Assembly (NCBI RefSeq): GCF_042643145.1
Contig: NZ_JBHRSA010000001.1
Coordinates: 1-6,608, forward strand
Direction of reading: 5' to 3'
DNA length: 6,608 nucleotides
Source: Virgibacillus_O xinjiangensis
GTDB taxonomy: Bacteria > Bacillota > Bacilli > Bacillales > Amphibacillaceae
Made by a program: the position numbers and the translations under genes. The notes below the pieces were generated by a model that had not been told where the DNA came from, did not search any database, and saw nothing but the letters and a program-made list of their open reading frames with translations. The first letter of the stretch is position 1, and the number at the start of each line of letters is the position of its first letter. Of the stretch, positions 1-4,938 are shown piece after piece.

Positions 1-7
1 TGTAACC

Positions 8-36
8 AAGAATTGATGTGATCCATTCTTTTTTTT
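8..36 (+). terminator. Possible rho-independent terminator of a gene left of the window
   Basis: Positions 8-17 can pair with 21-30 (AAGAATtGAT against ATCcATTCTT, one internal T/C mismatch) around a 3-base loop, and the 3' arm runs straight into eight T residues (29-36). This fits a rho-independent terminator for a forward gene ending before the window. The stem is AT-rich and only moderately stable, and the gene it would serve is not visible. Confidence 0.4.
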
Positions 37-65
37 ACACTTTTACACAATTATACGGACTTAAT

Positions 66-205
66 CGCCTCCTGCCGATTTCCTCACGCTCCCGCGGATA
101 TCCTGCGCCTCCTGCCGATTTCACGCGCCTCCCGCGGATAACCCGCGCCTCCTGCTGATTTCCTCACGCTCCCGCGGATAAACCGCGCTTCCTGCCGATT
201 CCACC
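66..205. repeat. Array of seven 20-bp repeats of two alternating types
   Basis: Seven units of exactly 20 bp start at 66, 86, 106, 126, 146, 166 and 186. Odd units carry the core CCTGCCGATT (CCTGCTGATT in unit 5) and even units carry CCCGCGGATA, each preceded by CGCCT, CGCTT or ACGCT. Units therefore alternate A-B-A-B-A-B-A with a 40-bp super-period. Units 1-2 (66-100) and 5-6 (146-180) match at 34 of 35 positions, which suggests an 80-bp duplication on top. The strand is strongly C-rich. There are no unique spacers between units, so it is not a CRISPR array, and 20 is not a multiple of 3, so it is not a coding repeat. The B core contains the palindrome CCGCGG. Function is unknown; a dispersed intergenic repeat family is likely because another copy lies at 2757-2776. 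Confidence 0.9.
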
Positions 206-248
206 ACTCACCCCAAATAACTACCCCCGCTCCCAAACAGAAATCATG

Positions 249-277
249 TCATCATTTCCAGGCGTCCATCATAGATA
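249..277 (+). promoter_or_regulatory. Candidate sigma-E-type promoter for cwlJ-gerQ
   Basis: TCATCAT (249-255) resembles the sigma-E -35 element (KMATATT). It is followed after 14 bp by CATAGATA (270-277), which keeps the CATA of the -10 element but departs from consensus in its second half. Transcription would start near 284, giving a leader of about 40 nt before cwlJ. Known biology supports the class: cwlJ is expressed in the mother cell under sigma-E in Bacillus subtilis. The match is partial, so this is a candidate only. The C-rich stretch between the repeat array and this site shows no other feature. Confidence 0.35.
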
Positions 278-323
278 TAACTAGTGAGCCAGCACCAAGA
301 TTCAGCAGAAACGAGGTATTTCT

Positions 324-749
324 ATGGCTGTAGTGAAGCATACGGAAGAAGATGTTGCCTTATTGGCGAGGTTGATGCGGGCGGAAGCAGAAGGCGATGG
401 AAAATTGGGCATGCTGATGGTAGGAAATACCGGTGTAAACCGGGTGATCGCGGATTGCCTAGATTTCCCCGGGATCCGCAATATAAGAGAAATGGTCTTC
501 CAGAGCCCAGGAGGGTTTGAGGCGACGCAAAAAGGATATTTCTATCAGCGTGCAAGGGAACGGGATAAACGTCTTGCCCGAAGAGTCATTCAAGGCGAGC
601 GCTTTCATCCGGCCACCAATTCTCTCTGGTTCTTTATGCCGCAGGGTGCTTGTCCCGCCCAGTGGTTCAACCAATGGAATACTGGGCGTTACAAATCACA
701 TTGCTTTTTCGCCCCTTCGGCATCCGAATGTCCGCGTGTGGTCCGATAA
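324..749 (+). CDS. cwlJ: Spore cortex-lytic enzyme CwlJ (cell wall hydrolase)
   Basis: This 141-residue protein matches CwlJ, which degrades the muramic-delta-lactam peptidoglycan of the spore cortex during germination and is held in the spore coat. It is essentially one hydrolase_2 (SleB/CwlJ) catalytic domain with no signal peptide, as expected for a protein made in the mother cell, and its length equals that of the B. subtilis protein (about 142). The N-terminal segment LMRAEAEGD (residues 17-25) holds the family's catalytic glutamate, most likely E21. GYFYQRAR (71-78), SLWFF (100-104), CPAQWFNQ (110-117) and GRYKSHCF (121-128) are further CwlJ signatures. The start at 324 has a GAGG ribosome site at 313-316. 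gerQ follows 24 nt downstream, so the two are probably one transcript. Identification is strong; no defects are seen. Confidence 0.95.
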   Translation: MAVVKHTEEDVALLARLMRAEAEGDGKLGMLMVGNTGVNRVIADCLDFPGIRNIREMVFQSPGGFEATQKGYFYQRARERDKRLARRVIQGERFHPATNSLWFFMPQGACPAQWFNQWNTGRYKSHCFFAPSASECPRVVR

Positions 750-773
750 TTTCCTAATCAGGAGGGTGTTTAC

Positions 774-1265
774 ATGAGCAATCAGTACGATGACAGCAAA
801 CCGCAGTACAACAATTCCTATCAGGCCTATCCTTACTATTATTACCCGCAAGGTTCACCTGCATATTACCCAGCTTTCCAGTCCCGGCAGATTCCGCCGC
901 AAGGCCAACAGGGACAGCAGGGACAACAGCAGCAGATGCAACAGATGCAGCAAATGCAGCCGCCGCAGCAAACAGGACTGCCGATGGAACAGTCCTATAT
1001 TGAAAATATCCTGCGTCTGAATCGCGGCAAGCAGGCCAGGGTTTACATGACTTTTGAAAACGGAGGCCAAGGCGAATCCCGGACATTCACCGGTGTAATC
1101 GAGGAAGCAGGGAGAGACCATATCGTATTACATGACACAGAAACCGGAAGATGGTACCTGCTGCTCATGATCTACCTGGATTACGTAGAGTTCAATGAAG
1201 AAATCAATTATTCCTACCCATTTGGAGGCACAAGCGGACAATTCTCAGCATATTCTCCTAGATGA
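774..1265 (+). CDS. gerQ: Spore coat protein GerQ
   Basis: This 163-residue protein is GerQ (YwdL), an inner-coat protein required for CwlJ to be present in the spore and so for germination triggered by Ca-dipicolinate; in B. subtilis it is cross-linked by transglutaminase late in spore maturation. The N-terminal half is low complexity: Tyr/Pro-rich (residues 16-35), then three GQQ triplets (44-52) and three QQM triplets (53-61). The C-terminal domain (about 71-146, from QSYIENIL through the FTGVIEEAG and YLDYVEF segments) is the conserved GerQ core. There are only two lysines, K9 and K86; the B. subtilis protein is reported to be cross-linked at several lysines near its N-terminus, so K9 would be the only N-terminal candidate here. 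The ribosome site is GGAGG (761-765), 8 nt before ATG. It is cotranscribed with cwlJ by inference. Confidence 0.95.
   Translation: MSNQYDDSKPQYNNSYQAYPYYYYPQGSPAYYPAFQSRQIPPQGQQGQQGQQQQMQQMQQMQPPQQTGLPMEQSYIENILRLNRGKQARVYMTFENGGQGESRTFTGVIEEAGRDHIVLHDTETGRWYLLLMIYLDYVEFNEEINYSYPFGGTSGQFSAYSPR
903..956 (+). repeat. 9-bp coding repeats (GQQ x3, QQM x3) inside gerQ
   Basis: Six consecutive 9-bp units encode GQQ (903-929, three times) and then QQM (930-956, three times), with CAG/CAA variation between units. Such in-frame triplet repeats can expand or contract without breaking the reading frame. They form the glutamine-rich linker of GerQ. Confidence 0.85.
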
Positions 1266-1267
1266 TA

Positions 1268-1298
1268 AAAGGGATGGCACGATAAGTGCCATCCCTTT
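1268..1298 (+). terminator. Terminator hairpin after gerQ
   Basis: A perfect 13-bp stem (1268-1280 with 1286-1298; arms AAAGGGATGGCAC and GTGCCATCCCTTT) with loop GATAA begins 2 nt after the gerQ stop. The T tract is short (TTT then CC) on the forward strand and TTTT on the reverse strand, so it may work in both directions and insulate the region. Confidence 0.8.
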
Positions 1299-1374
1299 CC
1301 AACCATTCAGAGGTTGACCGTTATATTCCTCATCCGTTCCGACATAGCATGAATATACTTGGGAGGGAAACTCG

Positions 1375-1626
1375 ATGCGCCACCCCTACGAAAAGCTTGT
1401 CCGTATGGAACTTGCTGCCATCGCAGCTGTCATCCTCTTTGGTGTAATCGCTCTGATCCAAGGCTTTCTCCTGCTTATCCTATTGGCCTTTTACCTGCTC
1501 GCCTTCAGCCTGTTATGTGAGGCTATGCTATTATGGCAGACAGGCAACACTCCTGAGGCCGGAAAACAGGGCCTCCGTGCCATGTTGTTGTTCATTTTCG
1601 TTACGTATCTGTTCTTCCGACTATAA
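1375..1626 (+). CDS. Small membrane protein of unknown function
   Basis: I do not recognise this 83-residue protein. It begins with a basic cytoplasmic-type N-terminus (MRHPYEKLVR) and then has about three hydrophobic stretches, near residues 11-28, 30-54 and 67-82, so it is predicted to be an integral membrane protein. A good ribosome site, GGGAGG (1361-1366), lies 8 nt before the ATG, supporting translation. It has its own space after the gerQ terminator, so it probably has its own promoter; no clear one was found (TTATATT at 1321 with CATA at 1343 is sigma-E-like but has a 15-bp spacer). Its last codons CTA TAA overlap the last 6 nt of ywdK on the other strand. Its position between spore-coat and ywd genes makes a sporulation role possible, but that is only inference. 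Confidence 0.7.
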   Translation: MRHPYEKLVRMELAAIAAVILFGVIALIQGFLLLILLAFYLLAFSLLCEAMLLWQTGNTPEAGKQGLRAMLLFIFVTYLFFRL

Positions 1627-1989
1627 AAAGCGCATGACGGCTGTTCCGAGCAAGACCCAGCCGATCAGAAACGCCACTCCGCCCAGCGGTGTTACCATGG
1701 CAAAGGTTTTAATAGCGGTTGTTGAATAGATGTACAGACTGCCAGAAAACAGGAGAATTCCGATGAAGAACATCCAGCCGGCCCATGTGATGCTCGCTCC
1801 GGTGATTCTTTCGGCAAGCAGACCGGTCACCAGCAGCGCCGTCGTATGAAACATCTGATAGTTGACCGCTTTCTCCCATGTGTTCAATGCCTTCTGTGAA
1901 ATTTTTCCTTCCAGCCCATGTGCTCCGAACGCACCCAAAGCCACTGCCAGAAATCCATTAACCATACCAATCAATAAGAATAATTTCAT
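1621..1989 (-). CDS. ywdK: DUF423 family membrane protein, YwdK-like
   Basis: This 122-residue hydrophobic protein matches the DUF423 family (YwdK of B. subtilis, YgdD of E. coli), small inner-membrane proteins of unknown biochemical role. About four membrane helices are visible: residues 2-22, 46-62, 68-88 and 96-118. The family signature is the N-terminal NGFLAVALGAFGAHGL (11-26), with the Gly-rich AFGAHGL turn, followed by W38 and the NYQMFHT segment (43-49). The start at 1989 has AAAGGAAGGG (2005-1996) upstream, which overlaps the ywdI stop codon; the gap to ywdI is 14 nt, so the two are one operon and probably coupled. It ends convergent to the small membrane gene with a 6-nt overlap and no terminator in between. 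Confidence 0.9.
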   Translation of the reverse strand: MKLFLLIGMVNGFLAVALGAFGAHGLEGKISQKALNTWEKAVNYQMFHTTALLVTGLLAERITGASITWAGWMFFIGILLFSGSLYIYSTTAIKTFAMVTPLGGVAFLIGWVLLGTAVMRFL

Positions 1990-2003
1990 GATGAACCCTT
2001 CCT

Positions 2004-2345
2004 TTAAAAATCAAAAATAGAGTCGCCGTTAGCATCATCGTCATCATCAACGACCGTCTTGCGGGTTTTGCCAGAATTGCGGTTGGCATCTGTATCGCCA
2101 ATCATGGCTTTGATTTCTTCCTCAGTAAACTCATCGTCTTTAAACTCATCAAAAACCTCTTCATCATCGTAAACTGTCACAGTCCTTTTCCTTTCGGGTG
2201 TTGCTTTCCCCTCCAGGAACAGATCACACAGCATGCGGATTTTCTCCATATGCATGGTCAACTTCTCCTGCTTGTGCTGCTCCGCCTTCGCTTCCTGCAG
2301 TTCTTTCATCATCTTTTGAATGATCGTCTCATTCGCAATAGCCAC
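2004..2345 (-). CDS. ywdI: YwdI-like protein (DUF5327)
   Basis: This 113-residue, highly charged soluble protein resembles YwdI (DUF5327) of Bacillus, whose function is unknown. Residues 6-47 form a probable amphipathic or coiled-coil helix (IIQKMMKEL onwards, with KIRMLCDLFLEGK at 35-47). Residues 59-81 are acidic (FDEFKDDEFTEEEIKAM, 65-81). The tail carries a run of five aspartates (99-103) and ends GDSIFDF. The start codon is GTG (2345-2343), preceded by AAGGAGAG. It is the first gene of a two-gene operon with ywdK. As I recall the B. subtilis order, a permease gene (ywdJ) lies between ywdI and ywdK; it is absent here. An extended -10 promoter lies just upstream. Confidence 0.85.
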   Translation of the reverse strand: MAIANETIIQKMMKELQEAKAEQHKQEKLTMHMEKIRMLCDLFLEGKATPERKRTVTVYDDEEVFDEFKDDEFTEEEIKAMIGDTDANRNSGKTRKTVVDDDDDANGDSIFDF

Positions 2346-2385
2346 GCACGATCTCTCCTTATCTGCCTTTAATGGTCTATCCCAC

Positions 2386-2394
2386 AGTATAACA
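2386..2394 (-). promoter_or_regulatory. Extended -10 promoter of ywdI-ywdK
   Basis: On the reverse strand TGT TATACT (2394-2386) is a TGn extended -10 element, about 40 nt before the ywdI GTG. No good -35 hexamer stands 17 bp upstream, which is usual for extended -10 promoters. It points to a vegetative sigma-A promoter. Confidence 0.55.
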
Positions 2395-2441
2395 TGTTTC
2401 GTTGATGAAATCGCTGCAGGAATCCTTTAAAAAATTCCACC

Positions 2442-2470
2442 AAAAAAACCCTGGAAATCAGTCCTCCAGG
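2442..2470 (-). terminator. Terminator of the 45-residue gene
   Basis: On the reverse strand CCTGGA (2470-2465) pairs with TCCAGG (2455-2450) across a 9-base loop, followed by G and a run of seven T (complement of A 2442-2448). It lies 18 nt after the small gene's stop, so that gene has its own end point. Confidence 0.75.
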
Positions 2471-2488
2471 ATTCCATGCCGATCCGAT

Positions 2489-2626
2489 CTATGAGATTTT
2501 CTCCGTATCCATCTTCTCTTCTATGTAGCGCTCATACATCCATTCCAGGAATTCATACTCGTCTTTTCTCAGCTTCCTGCCAAGCTCCTCCTGTGTTTCT
2601 TCATATAGGTGAATAAAACTTTTCAT
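2489..2626 (-). CDS. Small acidic protein, 45 residues, unknown function
   Basis: This short gene sits in what looks like a gap. ATG at 2626-2624 opens a 45-codon frame starting MKSFIHLYEETQ, with LGRKLRKDEYEF (15-26) and WMYERYIEEKM (29-39), and stopping at TAG 2491-2489. Thirteen of 45 residues are acidic and eight basic. The sequence looks like two short amphipathic helices joined around residues 15-22, with aromatic residues Y8, Y24, F26, W29, Y31 and Y34. There is no signal peptide or membrane segment. Support for it being real: an AGGGGG ribosome site about 10-12 nt upstream, a near-ideal sigma-A promoter 47 nt before the start, and its own terminator. I do not recognise the family and assign no function; a small regulatory or adaptor protein is possible. 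Confidence 0.75.
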   Translation of the reverse strand: MKSFIHLYEETQEELGRKLRKDEYEFLEWMYERYIEEKMDTEKIS

Positions 2627-2672
2627 TACACCCAAGCCCCCTGTAATAAACGCCGCTCATTTCTTATTTTTT

Positions 2673-2701
2673 ATTCTAACGAAGATCGAGACGAAAATCA
2701 A
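2673..2701 (-). promoter_or_regulatory. Sigma-A promoter of the 45-residue gene
   Basis: On the reverse strand TTGATT (2701-2696), a 17-bp spacer and TAGAAT (2678-2673) form a near-consensus vegetative promoter. Transcription would start near 2666, giving a leader of about 40 nt before ATG 2626. No riboswitch-like structure was noticed in that leader. Confidence 0.7.
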
Positions 2702-2756
2702 TGGAAAAATTATAAAAAGGCAGAATTTACAGATAACTGCTCTTTTTGACATCTTT

Positions 2757-2776
2757 CGCCTCCCGTCGATTCTGCC
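2757..2776. repeat. Single dispersed copy of the 20-bp repeat
   Basis: CGCCTCCCGTCGATTCTGCC matches the type A repeat core of the 66-205 array at 13 of its first 15 positions, in the same orientation. It lies alone between the phasin operon terminator and the promoter of the 45-residue gene, showing that the repeat is dispersed in intergenic DNA and not confined to one locus. Confidence 0.6.
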
Positions 2777-2781
2777 CCATG

Positions 2782-2813
2782 AAAAAAGGGTGGACCTTTT
2801 CTGGCCCAACCCT
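2782..2813 (-). terminator. Terminator of the kinase-phasin operon
   Basis: On the reverse strand GGGTTGGGCC (2812-2803) pairs with GGTCCACCC (2796-2788), with one bulged T and one G-T pair, around loop AGAAAA, followed by six T (complement of A 2787-2782). It begins 5 nt after the phasin-like gene's stop. Confidence 0.8.
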
Positions 2814-2817
2814 TCAT

Positions 2818-3123
2818 CTATTGTTCATCTTCGCCCAGCTTTGCTTCCAACTGGGTAATCCTTGCTCTTAGTTCATTAATGTCTTCTCTCGTCGCAAGAC
2901 CCAGATCCTTTGCCATTTTCCTTGTCTGGTCATACTGCTTGGAGTTCCATTCATCTCTCTTCATTTCGCCCTTGACGACGAAACTGTCCATCATATTCCT
3001 TGCCTGTTCCTGGGTCAGTTCATTCTTATCCACCATTTCCTTCAACTTGGTGTCCAGTTTTTCCTTGCCGGAAATGGCAGCTCCAAGTCCCAGCAGAAAT
3101 CCCTTTCTCAGTGTATCACTCAT
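2818..3123 (-). CDS. Phasin-like coiled-coil protein (COG3937 type)
   Basis: This 101-residue protein resembles the small proteins annotated as polyhydroxyalkanoate synthesis regulator phasin. It starts with a short hydrophobic, glycine-rich stretch (FLLGLGAAI, residues 9-17), continues with Lys/Glu-rich helices (about 20-58) that include the ELTQEQARNMMDSFV segment, and ends in a leucine-heptad coiled coil (LRARITQLEAKL, about 85-96). Proteins of this type bind hydrophobic granule or membrane surfaces, but the window shows no polyhydroxyalkanoate synthase, so that role is unproven. The reading frame opens at GTG 3132, but that GTG lies inside the ribosome site GAGGGGGTG (3138-3130); ATG 3123, 6 nt after it, is the likely start. 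The ATG overlaps the kinase stop (ATGAGTGA), so translation is coupled. Confidence 0.8.
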   Translation of the reverse strand: MSDTLRKGFLLGLGAAISGKEKLDTKLKEMVDKNELTQEQARNMMDSFVVKGEMKRDEWNSKQYDQTRKMAKDLGLATREDINELRARITQLEAKLGEDEQ

Positions 3124-4780
3124 TCGCAACACCCCCTCGTTTCCTGAATTGGATCATGCGGTAATGCCTATAGAACAAGATATGGATCAGCAGCACCAGT
3201 ATGGAGGTAACCGCCAAAGAAACAACTGCGATCCCGGTCAAACCGGCGGTATAACCATAAAATATCATACCAGCACCGATCAATACCATTATAAAGCAGA
3301 TGGTCTCCAAGAATAAGTAGAAATGATGCTTCAACCGGAGCTCCTGCTTCTCCTTGTCCCATTCTCTATCCTTTTCCCCATTTTCCAGCCATTTTAACAT
3401 CGCCCGGGGCAATGCCAGCACTGGCTCTGCGGCTTCCTTGGCCTTCTGTTTGGCGACTGCTTCCGCCAAATTGCGGTAACCGAACCATTTTTTGACCTGT
3501 GGCTTTGCCCACTTTTCTATATCCATTTCTGGAAATACGGCATAAAGCAGCCCGGCAATGATCGAAACCGCTCGTGCAAAATAGGCATAGTCCGCCGGAA
3601 GCTGGATCGGCTGCTCTTGGACTATGATTTTCACTTCTTCTGCAATCTGTGCCATGGTGTCTGTATCCATGTCTTTCAATGATCCGTCCTGATAGAGGTC
3701 CAAGAGTTGCCTGAATGCCTTCTCCAGTTTAGCCTTATCGGCTTCAGGCAGCAGGAAATCCATTTCTTCCAAGGCGTCGATCATCAATTTATAATCATCA
3801 ATGATGAAGCCCCTCGCCACCCGCTTGAAATAGACCGTATCCTGTTTACTGATCTCACCGACCATCCCGAAATCCAAAATGGCAATGGCCCCGTCCTCCT
3901 GGACAAGAATATTGCCTGCATGGGGATCAGCATGAAAATAGCCAGGGTGGAGAAATTGGTCAATATAAAAGTCAAACAACGTTCTCGCCAGGTGTTCCGG
4001 GTTCAAATGATGGGCATTCAAGTACGGCACATCCGTGATCTTGGCGCCATCCACCCAATCCATCACCAACACCCTGCTCGTGCACAGATGATTATAATAG
4101 GAAGGAATATGTATGGATGGCATGTTCCTGTACCGCTCTTTAAAATAGTTGCCATACTTCAGTTCTTGCCGGAAATCCAACTCCCTGTCCATCACTCGGA
4201 CAAGCTCCTTGTAAAGGGCGGTCAAGTCCGCTTTCTTTCCAAACGACGTAAATACTCTGATCAGCCAGAAAACCAGCTTGAGTGCGACAAAGTCCTTTCG
4301 GAAAATCTCCCTCACCCGGTAGCGTTGAACCTTGACGGCCACCTTTGTACCGTCTTTCAGTACTGCACGGTATACTTCTCCGATGGATGCAGAGGCCACG
4401 GGTTCCGGATCGATCCTTTCCAGATGCTTGTCCATGCTGCTGTTCCATTCCTCTTCCAGCAATCCTTTGGAGATATCGAATGGTACGGCAGGCACCTGAT
4501 CGGCCAGCCCTGATAATTCCCGGATGAATGCCTCCGGAAGGAAATCTGCTCGCGTACTCAGGAACTGGCCCACTTTGATGAGCACTCCTCCCAGACGGAC
4601 GGCTTTTTCACGGAATTCCCTTGCCATTCTAGCCAACATGCGATTCCACTGCCTGACAGTCCGGTCGTCCCATATCCTATGTGTAAATGTGAATAGATAC
4701 AATTGAATGATGAACTTGATCGTCATGCCGAGGATGACTGCATTTCGATATACGAAATTATATTTCCTAGCATTTTTCAC
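3116..4780 (-). CDS. UbiB/ABC1 (AarF) family atypical kinase
   Basis: This 554-residue protein belongs to the ABC1/UbiB/ADCK family of kinase-like ATPases. Numbered from GTG 4780, it has the family KxGQ motif (K69-Q72, followed by the FLSTRADFLP segment), an Ala-rich nucleotide loop ASASIGEVY (129-137) in place of the usual Gly-rich loop, the ATP-binding lysine in VAVKVQ (about K150), the ExD motif (E200, D202), the catalytic HADPHAGN (283-290) and the metal-binding DFG (303-305). Two C-terminal membrane helices (about 486-509 and 513-537) anchor it, and residues 14-33 are also hydrophobic. UbiB supports ubiquinone synthesis, but Bacillaceae normally use menaquinone, so the role here is unclear, perhaps in lipid or quinone handling. 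An upstream GTG (4789) lies inside the ribosome site GGGAGGTG (4794-4787), so GTG 4780 is preferred. It overlaps the phasin-like gene by 8 nt. Confidence 0.93.
   Translation of the reverse strand: MKNARKYNFVYRNAVILGMTIKFIIQLYLFTFTHRIWDDRTVRQWNRMLARMAREFREKAVRLGGVLIKVGQFLSTRADFLPEAFIRELSGLADQVPAVPFDISKGLLEEEWNSSMDKHLERIDPEPVASASIGEVYRAVLKDGTKVAVKVQRYRVREIFRKDFVALKLVFWLIRVFTSFGKKADLTALYKELVRVMDRELDFRQELKYGNYFKERYRNMPSIHIPSYYNHLCTSRVLVMDWVDGAKITDVPYLNAHHLNPEHLARTLFDFYIDQFLHPGYFHADPHAGNILVQEDGAIAILDFGMVGEISKQDTVYFKRVARGFIIDDYKLMIDALEEMDFLLPEADKAKLEKAFRQLLDLYQDGSLKDMDTDTMAQIAEEVKIIVQEQPIQLPADYAYFARAVSIIAGLLYAVFPEMDIEKWAKPQVKKWFGYRNLAEAVAKQKAKEAAEPVLALPRAMLKWLENGEKDREWDKEKQELRLKHHFYLFLETICFIMVLIGAGMIFYGYTAGLTGIAVVSLAVTSILVLLIHILFYRHYRMIQFRKRGGVANE
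3130..3138 (-). promoter_or_regulatory. Ribosome binding site that decides the phasin-like start
   Basis: GAGGGGGTG on the reverse strand lies within the last codons of the kinase gene. Its final GTG is in frame with the phasin-like gene, but using it would destroy the site; ATG 3123 stands at a normal 6-nt spacing. Confidence 0.7.
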
Positions 4781-4786
4781 GGATAA

Positions 4787-4794
4787 CACCTCCC
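4787..4794 (-). promoter_or_regulatory. Ribosome binding site that decides the kinase start
   Basis: GGGAGGTG on the reverse strand contains an in-frame GTG (4789-4787). The next in-frame GTG (4780-4778) follows after TTATCC, a 6-nt spacer, and is the better start, shortening the protein by three residues. Confidence 0.7.
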
Positions 4795-4850
4795 TCCCCT
4801 TTTCCCCTGAGACGTGGCATGATAAACATTCCCATGAATATCCACCACGG

Positions 4851-4862
4851 AATATGCATATT
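4851..4862. promoter_or_regulatory. 12-bp perfect palindrome in the divergent intergenic region
   Basis: AATATGCATATT is a perfect 12-bp palindrome 14 bp upstream of the yjiH -35 element and about 70 bp upstream of the kinase start. It could be an operator for a dimeric regulator controlling either gene. AT-rich palindromes of this length also arise by chance, so this is tentative. Confidence 0.3.
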
Positions 4863-4876
4863 TATACAAAAAAGTA

Positions 4877-4904
4877 TTGATTTATACAGAATTTCACTTA
4901 TAAT
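4877..4904 (+). promoter_or_regulatory. Sigma-A promoter of the yjiH-like gene
   Basis: TTGATT (4877-4882), a 16-bp spacer and a perfect TATAAT (4899-4904) form a vegetative promoter. Transcription would start near 4911, leaving a leader of under 30 nt that contains the ribosome site AAGGAG (4923-4928). Confidence 0.7.
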
Positions 4905-4938
4905 TGGGTAAGAAATCAAATGAAGGAGTTTCTACATC

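Noticed and set aside
13..41. Forward sigma-A promoter TTGATG-17-TACACT
   Set aside because: Both hexamers match only 4 of 6 bases and lie within a hairpin/T-run that looks like a terminator; no gene starts within 280 nt.
66..205. CRISPR array
   Set aside because: The period is only 20 bp with no unique spacers; the alternating units are variants of one another. No cas genes are near.
284..520. Forward 78-residue frame
   Set aside because: It overlaps cwlJ in another frame, has no ribosome site and a composition unlike a real protein.
1321..1350. Sigma-E promoter TTATATT...CATAGCAT for the small membrane gene
   Set aside because: The spacer is 15 bp and the second half of the -10 element deviates, so it is not strong enough to list as a feature.
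2779..2871. Forward 30-codon frame starting MKKGWTFSG
   Set aside because: It runs through the operon terminator and the antisense of the phasin-like gene and lacks a ribosome site.
3707..4513. Forward 268-residue frame
   Set aside because: It is antisense to the kinase gene, whose catalytic motifs are all on the reverse strand; long antisense frames are common opposite such genes.
4790..4938. Promoter for the kinase operon on the reverse strand
   Set aside because: Several TATAAA-like sequences exist, but none has an acceptable -35 element at 16-18 bp, so no position could be supported.
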